Assembly: GCA_037385685.1 (NCBI GenBank)
Contig: JARRMW010000068.1
Coordinates: 1-11,810, forward strand
Origin: Sva-25 sp037385685
Lineage (GTDB): Bacteria > Pseudomonadota > Gammaproteobacteria > Chromatiales > Chromatiaceae
DNA length: 11,810 nucleotides
Direction: 5' to 3'
Each line of letters starts with the position of its first letter. Positions within the stretch are counted from its first letter, which is position 1. Of this stretch, positions 1-7,246 are shown piece after piece. The notes below the pieces were generated by a model. It made no database searches. It saw only the letters and a program-made list of their open reading frames with translations, and had not been told where the DNA came from. The position numbers and the translations under genes were made by a program.

Positions 1-2
1 GT

Positions 3-164
3 ACCTGCACGATTTACTTTGGCCCCAAACCATTGAACAACGGCGTCAACTACCTGCCCACCGGCAATGCGGACAACTACTTCCTGCTTTTCCGGTTCTA
101 TGGCCCGGAGGAAGCCTACAACAACAATAGCTGGATTTTGAATGACATGGTGAAGAAGCTTTGA
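3..164 (+). CDS. C-terminal end of a DUF1214-domain protein (5'-truncated by window)
   Basis: Reading frame 3 is open from the window edge for 53 codons to TGA at 162-164. The segment has the layout of the end of DUF1214: a FGPKPL segment, then NYLPTGNADNYF, then FRFYGPEEA, then a closing W. The same order (NWLPAPDGPF, MRLYGPEA, W) occurs at the end of the complete gene at 869-2299, so this is a diverged paralogue. The function of DUF1254/DUF1214 proteins is not established. The stop codon is only 7 bases before an attC-like site, the spacing usual for the last codon of an integron gene cassette. The start lies outside the window. Confidence 0.85.
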   Translation, partial: TCTIYFGPKPLNNGVNYLPTGNADNYFLLFRFYGPEEAYNNNSWILNDMVKKL

Positions 165-171
165 TGACAGG

Positions 172-227
172 GCACAACAAGTCAATGCAGCCGACCGCTT
201 ACGCGGCGGCTGATTGAAGCGTTAAGT
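172..227 (+). other. Integron attC-like recombination site 1
   Basis: A 56-bp imperfect palindrome laid out like an attC (59-base element). The left R'' box is GCACAAC (172-178) and the right R' box is GTTAAGT (221-227), which fits GTTRRRY. The left inner arm TCAATGCAGCCG (182-193) pairs with CGGCTGATTGA (207-217), leaving only G187 unpaired. One extra base in the L'' arm is the extrahelical base that sets attC polarity, so the site reads in + orientation. The centre is CCGC, loop TTAC, GCGG. A DUF1214 gene ends just upstream and an ORF with a strong ribosome binding site starts 19 bases downstream, the usual cassette junction. The R'' box deviates from RYYYAAC at its third base. No integrase gene is in the window. 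Confidence 0.75.
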
Positions 228-245
228 GTCATAGGAGGGATAGTC

Positions 246-433
246 ATGCGGTTAGCGTTCTGGAGAAAAAAATCCAACCAGATTGGACAACATGAGTTGG
301 TGACCTGCACCCTGATAATCATGCCGATGCTGTGATCGTGAAGAATATTGGAAGGGATCTCATTCTGCTATTTATTGTAGGTGTTAGCTTCCTGGCCTCT
401 GGAACCATCGGATTCATCAAGCAAAAGAGCTGA
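246..433 (+). pseudogene. Small membrane-protein ORF after attC, apparently frameshifted
   Basis: ATG at 246 follows a near-perfect Shine-Dalgarno AGGAGGG and lies 19 bases after attC site 1, as expected for the first ORF of a cassette. The frame gives 29 residues, beginning MRLAFWRKKSNQ, and stops at 333-335. A second frame, open from 296 to TGA at 431-433, continues with a polar stretch, then a clear transmembrane segment (LILLFIVGVSFLASGTIGF) and a basic tail KQKS. Joining the halves would give a single-pass membrane protein of about 60 residues, which needs one lost base (or two gained) between about 296 and 335. Alternatives are a genuine 29-aa product, or a separate 30-codon ORF starting at a GTG near 341. 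No family is recognised. Confidence 0.4.
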
Positions 434-442
434 GCGATCCTG

Positions 443-544
443 CACTCTTTCCACGGCATCTGAGGCGCTCTCCCTCAAATGCCTGATTATGAAATGTGTA
501 ACCTATGTCTCCGGAATAAACTGCCACCCATGTCTCGATAAGGA
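443..544 (-). mobile_element. IS481-family end remnant, copy 1 (no transposase)
   Basis: This segment matches 5105-5208 almost base for base; there the same sequence is the 5' end of an IS481-like element just upstream of its transposase start. It holds two related direct motifs, TGTAACCTATGTC and a diverged CCACCCATGTC, like the subterminal transposase-binding repeats of IS481 elements, and ends outward at GGACA. No transposase codons remain on the left side; the match stops at CACTCTTTCC (443). The strand given is that of the transposase reading direction in the copy at 5097. Confidence 0.6.
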
Positions 545-680
545 CACTCAAATGAAAACAACGGCTTATGGGAAACCATGGGCCGTTTTCTTTTGCAGGC
601 ACCAAGGGACTATGGATTTTGAGGAGTCCTTTGGTGTGTTTTCAGTCGGTAGATGGCGGCCTGGGGGCTGGGAAGCTGGA
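545..680 (+). repeat. Two-hairpin intergenic repeat, copy 1
   Basis: First copy of a five-copy family. Hairpin 1 has arms AACGGCTTATGG (560-571) and CCATGGGCCGTT (576-587) closed by a GAAA tetraloop, then TTCTTTT: a textbook intrinsic-terminator shape. Hairpin 2 has arms CACCAAGGGACT (600-611) and AGTCCTTTGGTG (625-636), 12 pairs with one G-U, followed by TGTTTT. The tail GGGGGCTGGGAAGCTG (664-679) is shared with the copy at 8245. The unit is fused to an IS481 end on its left. It could terminate transcription of the small ORF upstream. Confidence 0.8.
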
Positions 681-868
681 ATTCTGGGAAGCTTACAAAT
701 TCACATTACCGATTAGCACCATGATTGATCATCATTGCTTTTCATGTGGCGCGATATGACAGATGTCACTTGCATATAACTCCAAATTAACCTAGGGAGA
801 GTGTGTGAATAGAAATATTTAGAAGCGCACAGGTTTCTTTTGATTGTAGATAGCCATAGGAAGACGAC
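681..868. other. Unassigned leader region before the DUF1254 gene
   Basis: This A/T-rich stretch has no convincing ORF. It must hold the promoter of the gene at 869 if the terminator-like hairpins at 560-594 and 600-640 work. I see no -35/-10 pair good enough to call. Confidence 0.4.
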
Positions 869-2299
869 ATGAAACGCTCATCGCTTACTGCATTTATATT
901 CGCCGTGTTCACACTTCCCGCTTCGGCTCAACAAGCTCAAGCTGCTGTCATCGCCGAGGAGGCGGAGGCCATCGCCAGGGAGGCTTACGTCTACGGCTTC
1001 CCGATCGTGATGAATTACAAGACAATGTGGAACTATGTCCTGGACAAGGACAGCCCCGAATACAAGGGCCCCTTCAACCAGCTAAGTTGCGATGCGCGCC
1101 TCTTCACCCCGGAGGACAAAGCGGTCGTCACGCCCAATGCCGACACGCCCTACTGCATGTTCTGGATGGATGCCCGGGCCGAACCGCTGGTCCTGAGCGT
1201 GCCGGAGATGGAGGCTGACCGTTATTACAGTTTCCAGCTCATCGACCTCTACACCCACAACTTCGCCTACGTCGGTACGCTGACCACCGGCAACGGCGCT
1301 GGCAAGTTCCTGATCGCCGGTCCCGGATGGGACGGCGAGAAGCCGGACGGGATCACCGAGGTCATCCGCAGTGAGACCGGCTTCGTGTTCAACGTCACCC
1401 GCACACAGCTCTTCGGTCCCGACGACCTCGGCAAGATCAAGGGCATCCAGGACAGCTACGGCCTGCAACCGCTCAGCGCCTTCCTCGGGACCAAGGCGCC
1501 GCCCGCCGCACCGCAACCGGACTTTCCCGAGTGGGCCGAGGGCGCCCAGTTCGATGAGCGCTTCTTCGGCTACCTCGACTTCATGATGGACTTGCTCGGC
1601 AGCCCCGGTGAAGGAGAGAAGGAACTTTGGGACCAGCTCGCCGACCTCGACATCGGAACGGACAGAGACTTCGATTTCTCCGCCCTTCCCAAGGAGACCC
1701 AGGAAGCCCTGAAGGCCGGCGTGAAGGAGGGGTTCGCCGAGATCGAGGCCTTCATCGAGACGAACAGCAACGACCCTCTGAATAGCGGCAAGATTTTCGG
1801 CACCCGGGACTTCCTCACCAAGAGCGCCAGGGAGAACTACAACCTCGACCGCCCCGACATGCTGCGTTCCGCGGCTGCCCACCAGGGCCTTTACGGCAAC
1901 TCCGCTGCCGAGGCGATCTATCCCACCTATTTGACCGATGCGGACAAGGAACCGCTCGATGCGTCAAAACATAGCTACACCCTGACCTTCGCCAAGGCCG
2001 CGCTGCCTCCGGCCAAGTCATTCTGGTCGGTCACGATGTATGACGGCAAGACCCAGCTATTCATCAAGAACCCGCTCGACCGCTACCTTCTCAACTCGGC
2101 GATGATCGACCAGTTCGTGCGGAGTGACGACGGCAAACTCGTGCTATACATTTCGAAAGACTCACCGGGCAAGGACCTGGAACCGAACTGGCTGCCCGCG
2201 CCGGATGGCCCGTTCTACGTGGTGATGCGTCTGTATGGCCCCGAGGCTAAAGCCCTCGATGGCATCTGGACGCCACCTCCCCTGGTCCGTGGAAAGTGA
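869..2299 (+). CDS. Exported DUF1254/DUF1214 domain protein
   Basis: The protein has 476 residues, normal for this two-domain family. Residues 1-20 form a Sec signal peptide (basic MKR, hydrophobic core, PASA before QQ), so it should be periplasmic. DUF1254 covers about residues 30-205 with its usual motifs: AREAYVYGFPIVMNY, the VTPNADTPYCMFWMD segment, YYSFQLIDLYTHNFAYVG, and a glycine-rich FLIAGPGW. DUF1214 covers about 340-470, with FWSVTMYDG, the YLLNSA motif, NWLPAPDGPF and MRLYGPEA. The start is ATG 869 after AGGA with 8-base spacing. The biochemical function is unknown. The gene is visibly more GC-rich than the regulator and small genes around it, suggesting separate origin. A related gene end lies at 3-164, but the C-termini are well diverged. 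A terminator hairpin lies at 2409-2438. Confidence 0.93.
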   Translation: MKRSSLTAFIFAVFTLPASAQQAQAAVIAEEAEAIAREAYVYGFPIVMNYKTMWNYVLDKDSPEYKGPFNQLSCDARLFTPEDKAVVTPNADTPYCMFWMDARAEPLVLSVPEMEADRYYSFQLIDLYTHNFAYVGTLTTGNGAGKFLIAGPGWDGEKPDGITEVIRSETGFVFNVTRTQLFGPDDLGKIKGIQDSYGLQPLSAFLGTKAPPAAPQPDFPEWAEGAQFDERFFGYLDFMMDLLGSPGEGEKELWDQLADLDIGTDRDFDFSALPKETQEALKAGVKEGFAEIEAFIETNSNDPLNSGKIFGTRDFLTKSARENYNLDRPDMLRSAAAHQGLYGNSAAEAIYPTYLTDADKEPLDASKHSYTLTFAKAALPPAKSFWSVTMYDGKTQLFIKNPLDRYLLNSAMIDQFVRSDDGKLVLYISKDSPGKDLEPNWLPAPDGPFYVVMRLYGPEAKALDGIWTPPPLVRGK

Positions 2300-2408
2300 G
2301 GAATACGCAGCGTGAGCAAAGTTAATGCAAGTGGACCCTTTGACAAACGACATGACCGATCCGCTTCATCGCGGAGGCATTCGCTCGTCTGGAAAAAGTC
2401 ACTTCATT

Positions 2409-2438
2409 GGCAGTGCAACGCTGCCCGTTTCTTTTTAT
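2409..2438 (+). terminator. Intrinsic terminator of the DUF1254/DUF1214 gene
   Basis: Arms GGCAGTG (2409-2415) and CGCTGCC (2419-2425) form a 7-bp stem with a CAA loop and one T-G pair, followed by a T-rich run (TTTCTTTTT). It lies 110 bases after the stop of the + gene and overlaps the stop codon of the convergent regulator gene. Confidence 0.65.
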
Positions 2439-4132
2439 TCTGGTAAACCTGCCTTCCTGAGATCACTGATTAACTTGTCAAGATAGGCAACATTAGTCAT
2501 CGGTATTGTCTGACGTGTATGCGTGAGTGTCTCTTTGGGATTCAGGAACTGTACTTCTTCGACTTCCCATTGAGCATCTTCCAAGCGGTTCACGTTGACG
2601 TAACTCGCAGCAAGTAACAGCCTGACTTGAATTACGTTCTCGTTGCGCTCTTTGGCTTTGAGAAGGTTGTCGATTGCCTCTTCATAACGGCCCATTGTGT
2701 AGTAGGCACGTCCGAGGTTGTAGTAGTAGTCCCAGGTGAAAAAAGGGTTAAGCCGCATCCCTTTCCTGATGTATTCAATTGCTTTTTCAGGTTCGCCCTG
2801 GTTGTTCTTGATCAGTGCCAGCAAACCGTAGCCATCGGCATAGCTTGGAGCAATTCGTATAGCATCTTGCAGTGCTTTTTCTGCCTTTTCGAAATCACGC
2901 TTCATCATGTAAGCAAATCCGAGTGACCAGTAGGTCTGCGGGATCGAGTCGTCAAGCTCGACGCCTTGCTTGCCCAACTGCACGGCACGATCAATCGTTT
3001 CCGTCGGCGCATTCGTCCACCCTCTTCGATAGGAAACCGACATTGAGTAAGCCAGTGCCCCGTAGGCTCGTCCATAATCAGGGTCAGCTTCTATCGCTTT
3101 TCTATATGCCACACGCGCCTCTTCGTGGCTCTCCTTAGTCTGGATTTTCGACAGTCTTTGCCCCTCAAGAAAGTAGTCGTAAGCACGTAGATTGTTGGTG
3201 GAAGCCTTATCCACACGCTCCATTTCCTGACTTGGCGGTTTCAGATCAAATGCAGTCAGGATGCTGTTGGTGACATCATTTTGTACTGCGAAGATCTCTT
3301 CAACACCCTTGTCGTAGCGTTCTGCCCACCTGTTGTAACCGTTCTTGGCATCAATCAATTGCGCATTGACTCTGATTTTGTCGCCGACACGCCTCACGTT
3401 GCCCTTGAGAAGAAAATCAACGCCCAGTTCCTCTGCAAGAGTTTGAGGTGAGATATCCTTTCCCCGGTAATGATTGGTTGAAGTGCCGGAGATAACCAAC
3501 ATTTCAGAGAGGCGAGAGAAGTCGGTAATCAAATCCTCGGTGAGGCCGTCAGCGAGGTTCCTTTGAACGGGATCATCACCAATGCTCTCGAATGGCATAA
3601 CAGCAAGAGAATACAAAACATCACGAGAAGCAATCTCCTGTTGCTCATCTAGAGGGTCATACACTTGAAAAATTGTGTAAACCGAGATCGCTGCAATCGC
3701 GAAGACCGCTGCCACAGCCAAAAACCATTTGTGTGATCTCGACAAGTCAGAAGGCGGTGGTTCTGTAACCACATCGGACGTGGCTTTACTCGATTCAGGA
3801 ATACGGACAGCAGCAATCAGGCGATAGCCCACTTTAGGGATGGTTTCGATGTAAAGGGGATTATGGTGATCATCACCGAGCGCTCTTCTGAGCTTGTTCA
3901 CTGCATTCGAAAGCGCTTCGTCCCCGACGACCATGTTTGGCCAGACCGCCTCCATGAGATTGCTTCGACTGATTGACTCTCCGGGTCTCATAGCCATGAA
4001 CAATAGCAACTCGGCTACCCTGGGCTCGAGTTTCACAGCCTCTTCTTCGCATTCCAACCTATGCAGATCAGCATGAAATAACCAATCCCCTATCAGGAAT
4101 TGCTGATTTTCTGTTACTTGATCTGATTCCAT
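2435..4132 (-). CDS. CadC-like winged-helix membrane regulator with TPR repeats
   Basis: The protein has 565 residues. Residues about 10-110 are an OmpR/PhoB-type winged helix (Trans_reg_C): LEPRVAELLLFMAMRPGE, then the recognition helix region DEALSNAVNKLRRALGDD, then the wing IPKVGYRLIAAV. There is no receiver domain. A single transmembrane segment lies at about 136-157, so the DNA-binding domain is cytoplasmic and the rest periplasmic, as in CadC/ToxR. Residues about 173-297 resemble the TolB-N/FlgO-like module often found here (LAVMPFESIGDDP, GVDFLLKGNVRRVGDKIRVNAQLID). Residues about 315-530 hold TPR-type helical pairs (AYRKAIEADPDYGRAYGALA; AEKALQDAIRIAPSYADGYG; Y..LGRAYYTMGRYEEAIDNL). 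The start is ATG 4132 with GGAG about 11 bases upstream. It is divergent from the small exported protein at 4310, a plausible target by position only. The inducing signal is unknown. Confidence 0.92.
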   Translation of the reverse strand: MESDQVTENQQFLIGDWLFHADLHRLECEEEAVKLEPRVAELLLFMAMRPGESISRSNLMEAVWPNMVVGDEALSNAVNKLRRALGDDHHNPLYIETIPKVGYRLIAAVRIPESSKATSDVVTEPPPSDLSRSHKWFLAVAAVFAIAAISVYTIFQVYDPLDEQQEIASRDVLYSLAVMPFESIGDDPVQRNLADGLTEDLITDFSRLSEMLVISGTSTNHYRGKDISPQTLAEELGVDFLLKGNVRRVGDKIRVNAQLIDAKNGYNRWAERYDKGVEEIFAVQNDVTNSILTAFDLKPPSQEMERVDKASTNNLRAYDYFLEGQRLSKIQTKESHEEARVAYRKAIEADPDYGRAYGALAYSMSVSYRRGWTNAPTETIDRAVQLGKQGVELDDSIPQTYWSLGFAYMMKRDFEKAEKALQDAIRIAPSYADGYGLLALIKNNQGEPEKAIEYIRKGMRLNPFFTWDYYYNLGRAYYTMGRYEEAIDNLLKAKERNENVIQVRLLLAASYVNVNRLEDAQWEVEEVQFLNPKETLTHTRQTIPMTNVAYLDKLISDLRKAGLPE

Positions 4133-4309
4133 CCGATTGATTTCTCCAGCTTTCCAGGGCCTCTATCTTACTGATTTATATGGCCGTTATATCTCTGTTA
4201 GCAAAACATTAGGCATCCATGAATGTTTCGTCAGGCGGTTTTTCTGCCCCTCGAATACAACTTTAACCGAACGCAACACAAACACCAATGCAACAGAGGA
4301 AGCAGACCA
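4133..4309. promoter_or_regulatory. Divergent intergenic region of regulator and exported protein
   Basis: This 177-base spacer must carry both outward promoters. It contains a short inverted repeat, ATAT, a 7-base centre GGCCGTT, then ATAT (about 4178-4192), that could be an operator. No motif is strong enough to name a binding protein. The + gene has an AGAGGAAG ribosome binding site at 4295-4302. Confidence 0.35.
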
Positions 4310-4597
4310 ATGAAAACACAAAACATCACAAAAGCACTGTTCGGTATGATTCTGGCACTTTCCAACACGGCCGTTTATGCGGGCGATACGTATCAGTACA
4401 AAGTCCTGTTTAATCCGAGCGAGGCCAATCTCGCATCTGAAAAAAGAGGTCGTGTAATGATCTATAGCGGGATGAAAGAAGAGGAAGTGGAGATGGCCAT
4501 GGAGAATCAATTTGAACGAATTGAAAACATGATGTTCATCAATACACAGCGACGGACTGACACCGGTGAATACGTTGCAGATGATGATGACTGCTGA
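4310..4597 (+). CDS. Small exported acidic protein of unknown function
   Basis: ATG 4310 is preferred over in-frame codons further upstream because it follows AGAGGAAG by 7 bases and starts a clean signal peptide: MKTQNITK, a hydrophobic core, and cleavage after AVYA at residue 24. The mature part is about 71 residues, rich in Glu and Met (KEEEVEMAMENQFERIENMM), and ends in a run of four Asp and a final Cys. The terminal Cys could form a disulfide; there is no lipobox. I do not recognise a family. The gene is divergent from the CadC-like regulator, which may control it, and is followed by a strong hairpin. Confidence 0.75.
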   Translation: MKTQNITKALFGMILALSNTAVYAGDTYQYKVLFNPSEANLASEKRGRVMIYSGMKEEEVEMAMENQFERIENMMFINTQRRTDTGEYVADDDDC

Positions 4598-4611
4598 ATG
4601 ATCCAATCATA

Positions 4612-4649
4612 AGTGAAGTAATGAGGCAGATCACTGCCTCTTCTTCACT
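4612..4649 (+). terminator. Long hairpin terminator after the small exported protein
   Basis: The inner stem GAGGCAG (4623-4629) / CTGCCTC (4634-4640) has loop ATCA. An outer stem AGTGAAG (4612-4618) / CTTCACT (4643-4649) encloses it. The tract after the inner stem is TTCTTC, weaker than a pure T-run. It starts 15 bases after the stop codon. The outer symmetry would also allow termination from the other side. Confidence 0.6.
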
Positions 4650-4971
4650 GCACGTCATTCCAGAAAACTGTAGCAAAGCCACGGATGGACCAATCGTTTT
4701 TCACCGGCAGCGGGATTTCATGTTCGGGCACCCCGAGGCCCGGGCCATCTTGGGCGCGATCGACTGACCCTTGCGTGATGCACGGCGGGCCCGGCGAGGG
4801 CACGGTTTGCCGTGCGTCAGAAATCGATGTCCCGCCTGGGTTTGTGGCGGGTGGCACGGACTACTCGCCTTTTTTGAAAAATAATAAAAAGGGGATATCA
4901 GCGGCAGCACTCGACACAGCCACCCAATCCCGTCCTCCTCGGCGGCCAGCGCAAAACTTATTTCTGAAAAT
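4650..4971. other. GC-rich unassigned patch, possible 3' gene remnant on minus strand
   Basis: This patch is clearly richer in G+C than its neighbours. A minus-strand frame runs from about 4857 to a stop at 4645-4647 and ends VKNDWSIRGFATVFWNDVQ, which reads like a real C-terminus, but I cannot place it in a family and it has no credible start. A small hairpin, GCACGG (4800-4805) / CCGTGC (4810-4815), lies inside. It may be flanking DNA carried in or left behind when the adjacent IS481 copy was deleted. Confidence 0.3.
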
Positions 4972-5208
4972 GCCGGAGTCCTTGTAGCGATTGAAGATCT
5001 TGTAGCCCGTCTTGCGGGAAATGCCGAAATACCGGCAAACCACGGACATCTTCTCACCATCCAGCAAGCGCGCAACAAAACGGAGACGTTCTTCCATACG
5101 ATTTCACTCTTTCCACGGCATCTGAGGAGCTCTCCCTCAAATCCCTGATTATGAAATGTGTAACCTATGTCCCCGGAATAAACTGTTACCCATGTCTCGA
5201 TAAGGACA
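4972..5208 (-). mobile_element. IS481-family element remnant with transposase N-terminus
   Basis: From ATG 5097 on the minus strand, 42 codons match the N-terminus of IS481-type transposases: MEERLRFVARLLDGE, VCRYFGISRKTGYKIFNRYK, the helix-turn-helix region. After KDSG (about 4972) similarity stops and the frame runs through unrelated sequence to 4861, so the DDE catalytic domain is absent and the element cannot move by itself. The family's transposases usually exceed 300 residues. The upstream part (5105-5208) holds TGTAACCTATGTC and TGTTACCCATGTC motifs and ends at GGACA, the expected outer end. No matching opposite end is visible. Confidence 0.75.
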
Positions 5209-5315
5209 TCTCAATTGAAAACAACGGCTTATGGGAAACCATGGGCCGTTTTCTTTTGCAGGCACCAAAGGACTATGAATTTCGGGGAGTCCTTTGGTAT
5301 GTTTTCATTGGTTGA
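5209..5315 (+). repeat. Two-hairpin intergenic repeat, copy 2
   Basis: Hairpin 1 has arms AACGGCTTATGG (5223-5234) and CCATGGGCCGTT (5239-5250), loop GAAA, then TTCTTTT. Hairpin 2 has arms CACCAAAGGACT (5263-5274) and AGTCCTTTGGTA (5288-5299). Here the G-U pair of copy 1 is a Watson-Crick A-U pair, while the outermost pair is lost. Its left junction with the IS481 end is the same as in copy 1. It ends about 15 bases from the stop of the convergent DUF3604 gene. The family's 3' tail is missing. Confidence 0.8.
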
Positions 5316-5330
5316 GTTCCCCCTTATGCA

Positions 5331-7246
5331 TCAGGGCGTGTACCAGATCGGGCTGGTGTATGCACGGTCGGTGACCTCCATAGCAGTACCTTCGGGCATA
5401 TCGATGTCAAAGAACTTCGCATCGTAAGCCGTCCACCTCGGTGTGGGGATCTCAATGACGCGGACGTAGTAGAAGGCTCGCTGTGCAGGATCGAATTCCG
5501 GGTCTTTCCAGTAGCCAAGAAGGAGCGCCGCGCCGATATTGTTTGTGTAAGTCGCGTTTGCGAGATCGACAGTATTGCCGACCGACTCTCTGCAGCGCCC
5601 GTCAGGTCCTATCGTACGATCTCCGGAAACAGCCACATCATATATCCTCTCTTGCGTTTTCCCATCTGCGTTTTCCCATCTGCATCAAGCCAGCCCTTGA
5701 TGATCTGAATACGGTCGAGATTGGCGCCGTCCGGATCCCTCAGTGCTCGTACCATGAAGGTCGGCGACGCATCCTCGGGGGCAGTACGAAGATCACCACC
5801 CATCGGCACACCGCGGGCGTAACCCTGCTCGGCAAAATCGGGGCGTTGAACCTCGGCTTCCTGGAAGTCCCAGCCTGCAAACACCCGCACGCGCAATCTG
5901 GTGCCGGTAGTGGCAAAGACCTCGCGGCGAGCGAACGCATCCCAGATTGCCTCACGAGTATTCTCAGTCGCCCAGACCGCCGCGAGCCCGGAAGCACCCA
6001 GATCAACGTCGCGGATTGAATACGAGGGGTCGACCGTGCTTTCGATGAAATAGCCGTCGCGACGGTGCGGGGAAGGTTCGACGAAGTGTATCTTGCCGAA
6101 CCAGTTTTCCTCGCGTGTCGAAGGAATCGCGTTGTGGCTGTCAGTCGAACCGATCATGCCAAACTTGAAAGGGTTCACACCGACGCGTGCTTCCTCGGCA
6201 AGCCCCAGCTTCAGAGCCTCACGGGCATACTCCGTCTTGAGCATCTCACTCTCTTTCGCCACTGTTCCCGTCAGGTTCGATTTGTCCATCAGTTCAAAGT
6301 CAGCGAATTCGTCATCCGGAGACAGAAACGGGTGAGCCTCGCCTGTGCCCTTCGGCTGGGTAACCTCGACGACGCGCTCAAAGCGCTGACGCCGCTCGGC
6401 ATACTCCTTGTCGAACGGTTTTCCCTCGAAGGTCTCGAGCATGAACATCATGCCATTCGATAAGTTGCCGTTATGCGGGATGGCGAAGACACGCCCACCG
6501 GTCTTGGCCTCGTATGCACTGAGGTATTCCCAGAGATCTTCCGGATCATCGCTGTCGAAGGCAGAAAATGGCACGACCTGCCGCGTACGATCCCGGCCGT
6601 CGCGAAAAATAACGTTCCGATGAAGATTGTTACTGCCTGGCCCGGATGTCCACTCGAAGCCAATAAAGGTCGTGAAGACGCCCGGCTCGTAATAACTCTC
6701 GGCATTCTCAACCACCTTCTCCCAGACGCGTGACATCATCTCGGGACTATCAATCGGGTCTTCCCCTCGCGCATTCGCTGCACTCCATTCATAGGCAGCA
6801 TCAATACCCTTGCCTTCCTCAAAGTATCCCTTCCAGCGACGTCCGGTTTCAGTCTCAAGCAATAGCGGATCACCACGTTGCAGGTAATCAGCAACTCCTA
6901 TGTTCTCGGCATGATCGGCAACGACAATAAAATCGAGCGGGCGAATCAGCTTGAAGGGAAGTCCAGTCTGGCTCTCCACCTCCTCACCACGAGCCACACG
7001 GTAGGCGGTCTCGGGTCCCAGCGTCGCTCCCGCCATCCCGGCATCTGCCGACCAGGAAGTGTGCAGGTGGGTATCACCGAAGTAGACATTCTGCGGAAAG
7101 TGCTGATCGACATAGGGAGAGTATTTCTTTTCTCTCTCTGCGTAGTCCTCTTCGTGTAAGGTAAATTCCTGCGCCAGGCACGGAAATGCAGTGAGCGATG
7201 TGAGGATAAGAATAAATCGGGGGGGCAGAAGGCGATATGGATTCAT
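5331..7246 (-). pseudogene. Exported DUF3604 protein gene, frameshifted by a 14-bp tandem duplication
   Basis: From ATG 7246 the frame encodes 545 residues with a signal peptide (about 1-25) and the DUF3604 fold, which resembles PHP metallohydrolases. Likely metal or catalytic residues are FGDTHLHTS (H60, H62), VVADHAE (D111, H112), E198 in GFEWTS, H258 in IPHNGN and STDSH (D369, H371). After GWLDADGKTQ (residue 527) the frame reads 18 unrelated residues to a stop at 5609. The true C-terminus is in another frame, 5635-5331: YDVAVSGDRT, FDPAQRAFYYVRVIEIPTPRW, YTSPIWYTP. Between them the unit GTTTTCCCATCTGC (+ strand) occurs twice, at 5656-5669 and 5670-5683. Removing one unit restores a 633-residue protein. 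It may be a fresh pseudogene, a slippage-variable allele or an assembly error. The substrate is unknown. Confidence 0.85.
5653..5683 (+). repeat. 14-bp tandem duplication inside the DUF3604 gene
   Basis: Two perfect copies of GTTTTCCCATCTGC (5656-5669, 5670-5683) follow a TGC that begins a further partial unit. Fourteen bases is not a multiple of three, and the reading frame changes exactly here. Confidence 0.9.

Noticed and set aside
266..272. A7 run as a programmed -1 frameshift site in the small cassette ORF
   Set aside because: The -1 frame meets TGA at 293-295, before the transmembrane part begins.
381..716. 111-codon + frame over the IS481 end and repeat copy 1
   Set aside because: It crosses non-coding repeat and hairpins, has no ribosome binding site, and its protein is not conserved in the equivalent frame of copy 2.
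1082..1882. 266-codon open frame on the minus strand inside the DUF1254/DUF1214 gene
   Set aside because: It is antisense to a well-supported gene with high G+C; the translation is low-complexity in Val, Gly and Glu and resembles no family.
2341..2392. Imperfect palindrome after the DUF1254/DUF1214 gene considered as a third attC
   Set aside because: CCGC/GCGG and ACGA/TCGT pair, but the arms have many mismatches and there is no GTTRRRY box on the right. At best a decayed site.
4187..4606. 139-codon minus frame opposite the small exported protein
   Set aside because: The + strand frame has a clear signal peptide, ribosome binding site and terminator; the minus frame has none of these.
5483..6019. 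178-codon + frame opposite the DUF3604 gene
   Set aside because: It is a shadow of a strongly conserved gene on the other strand.
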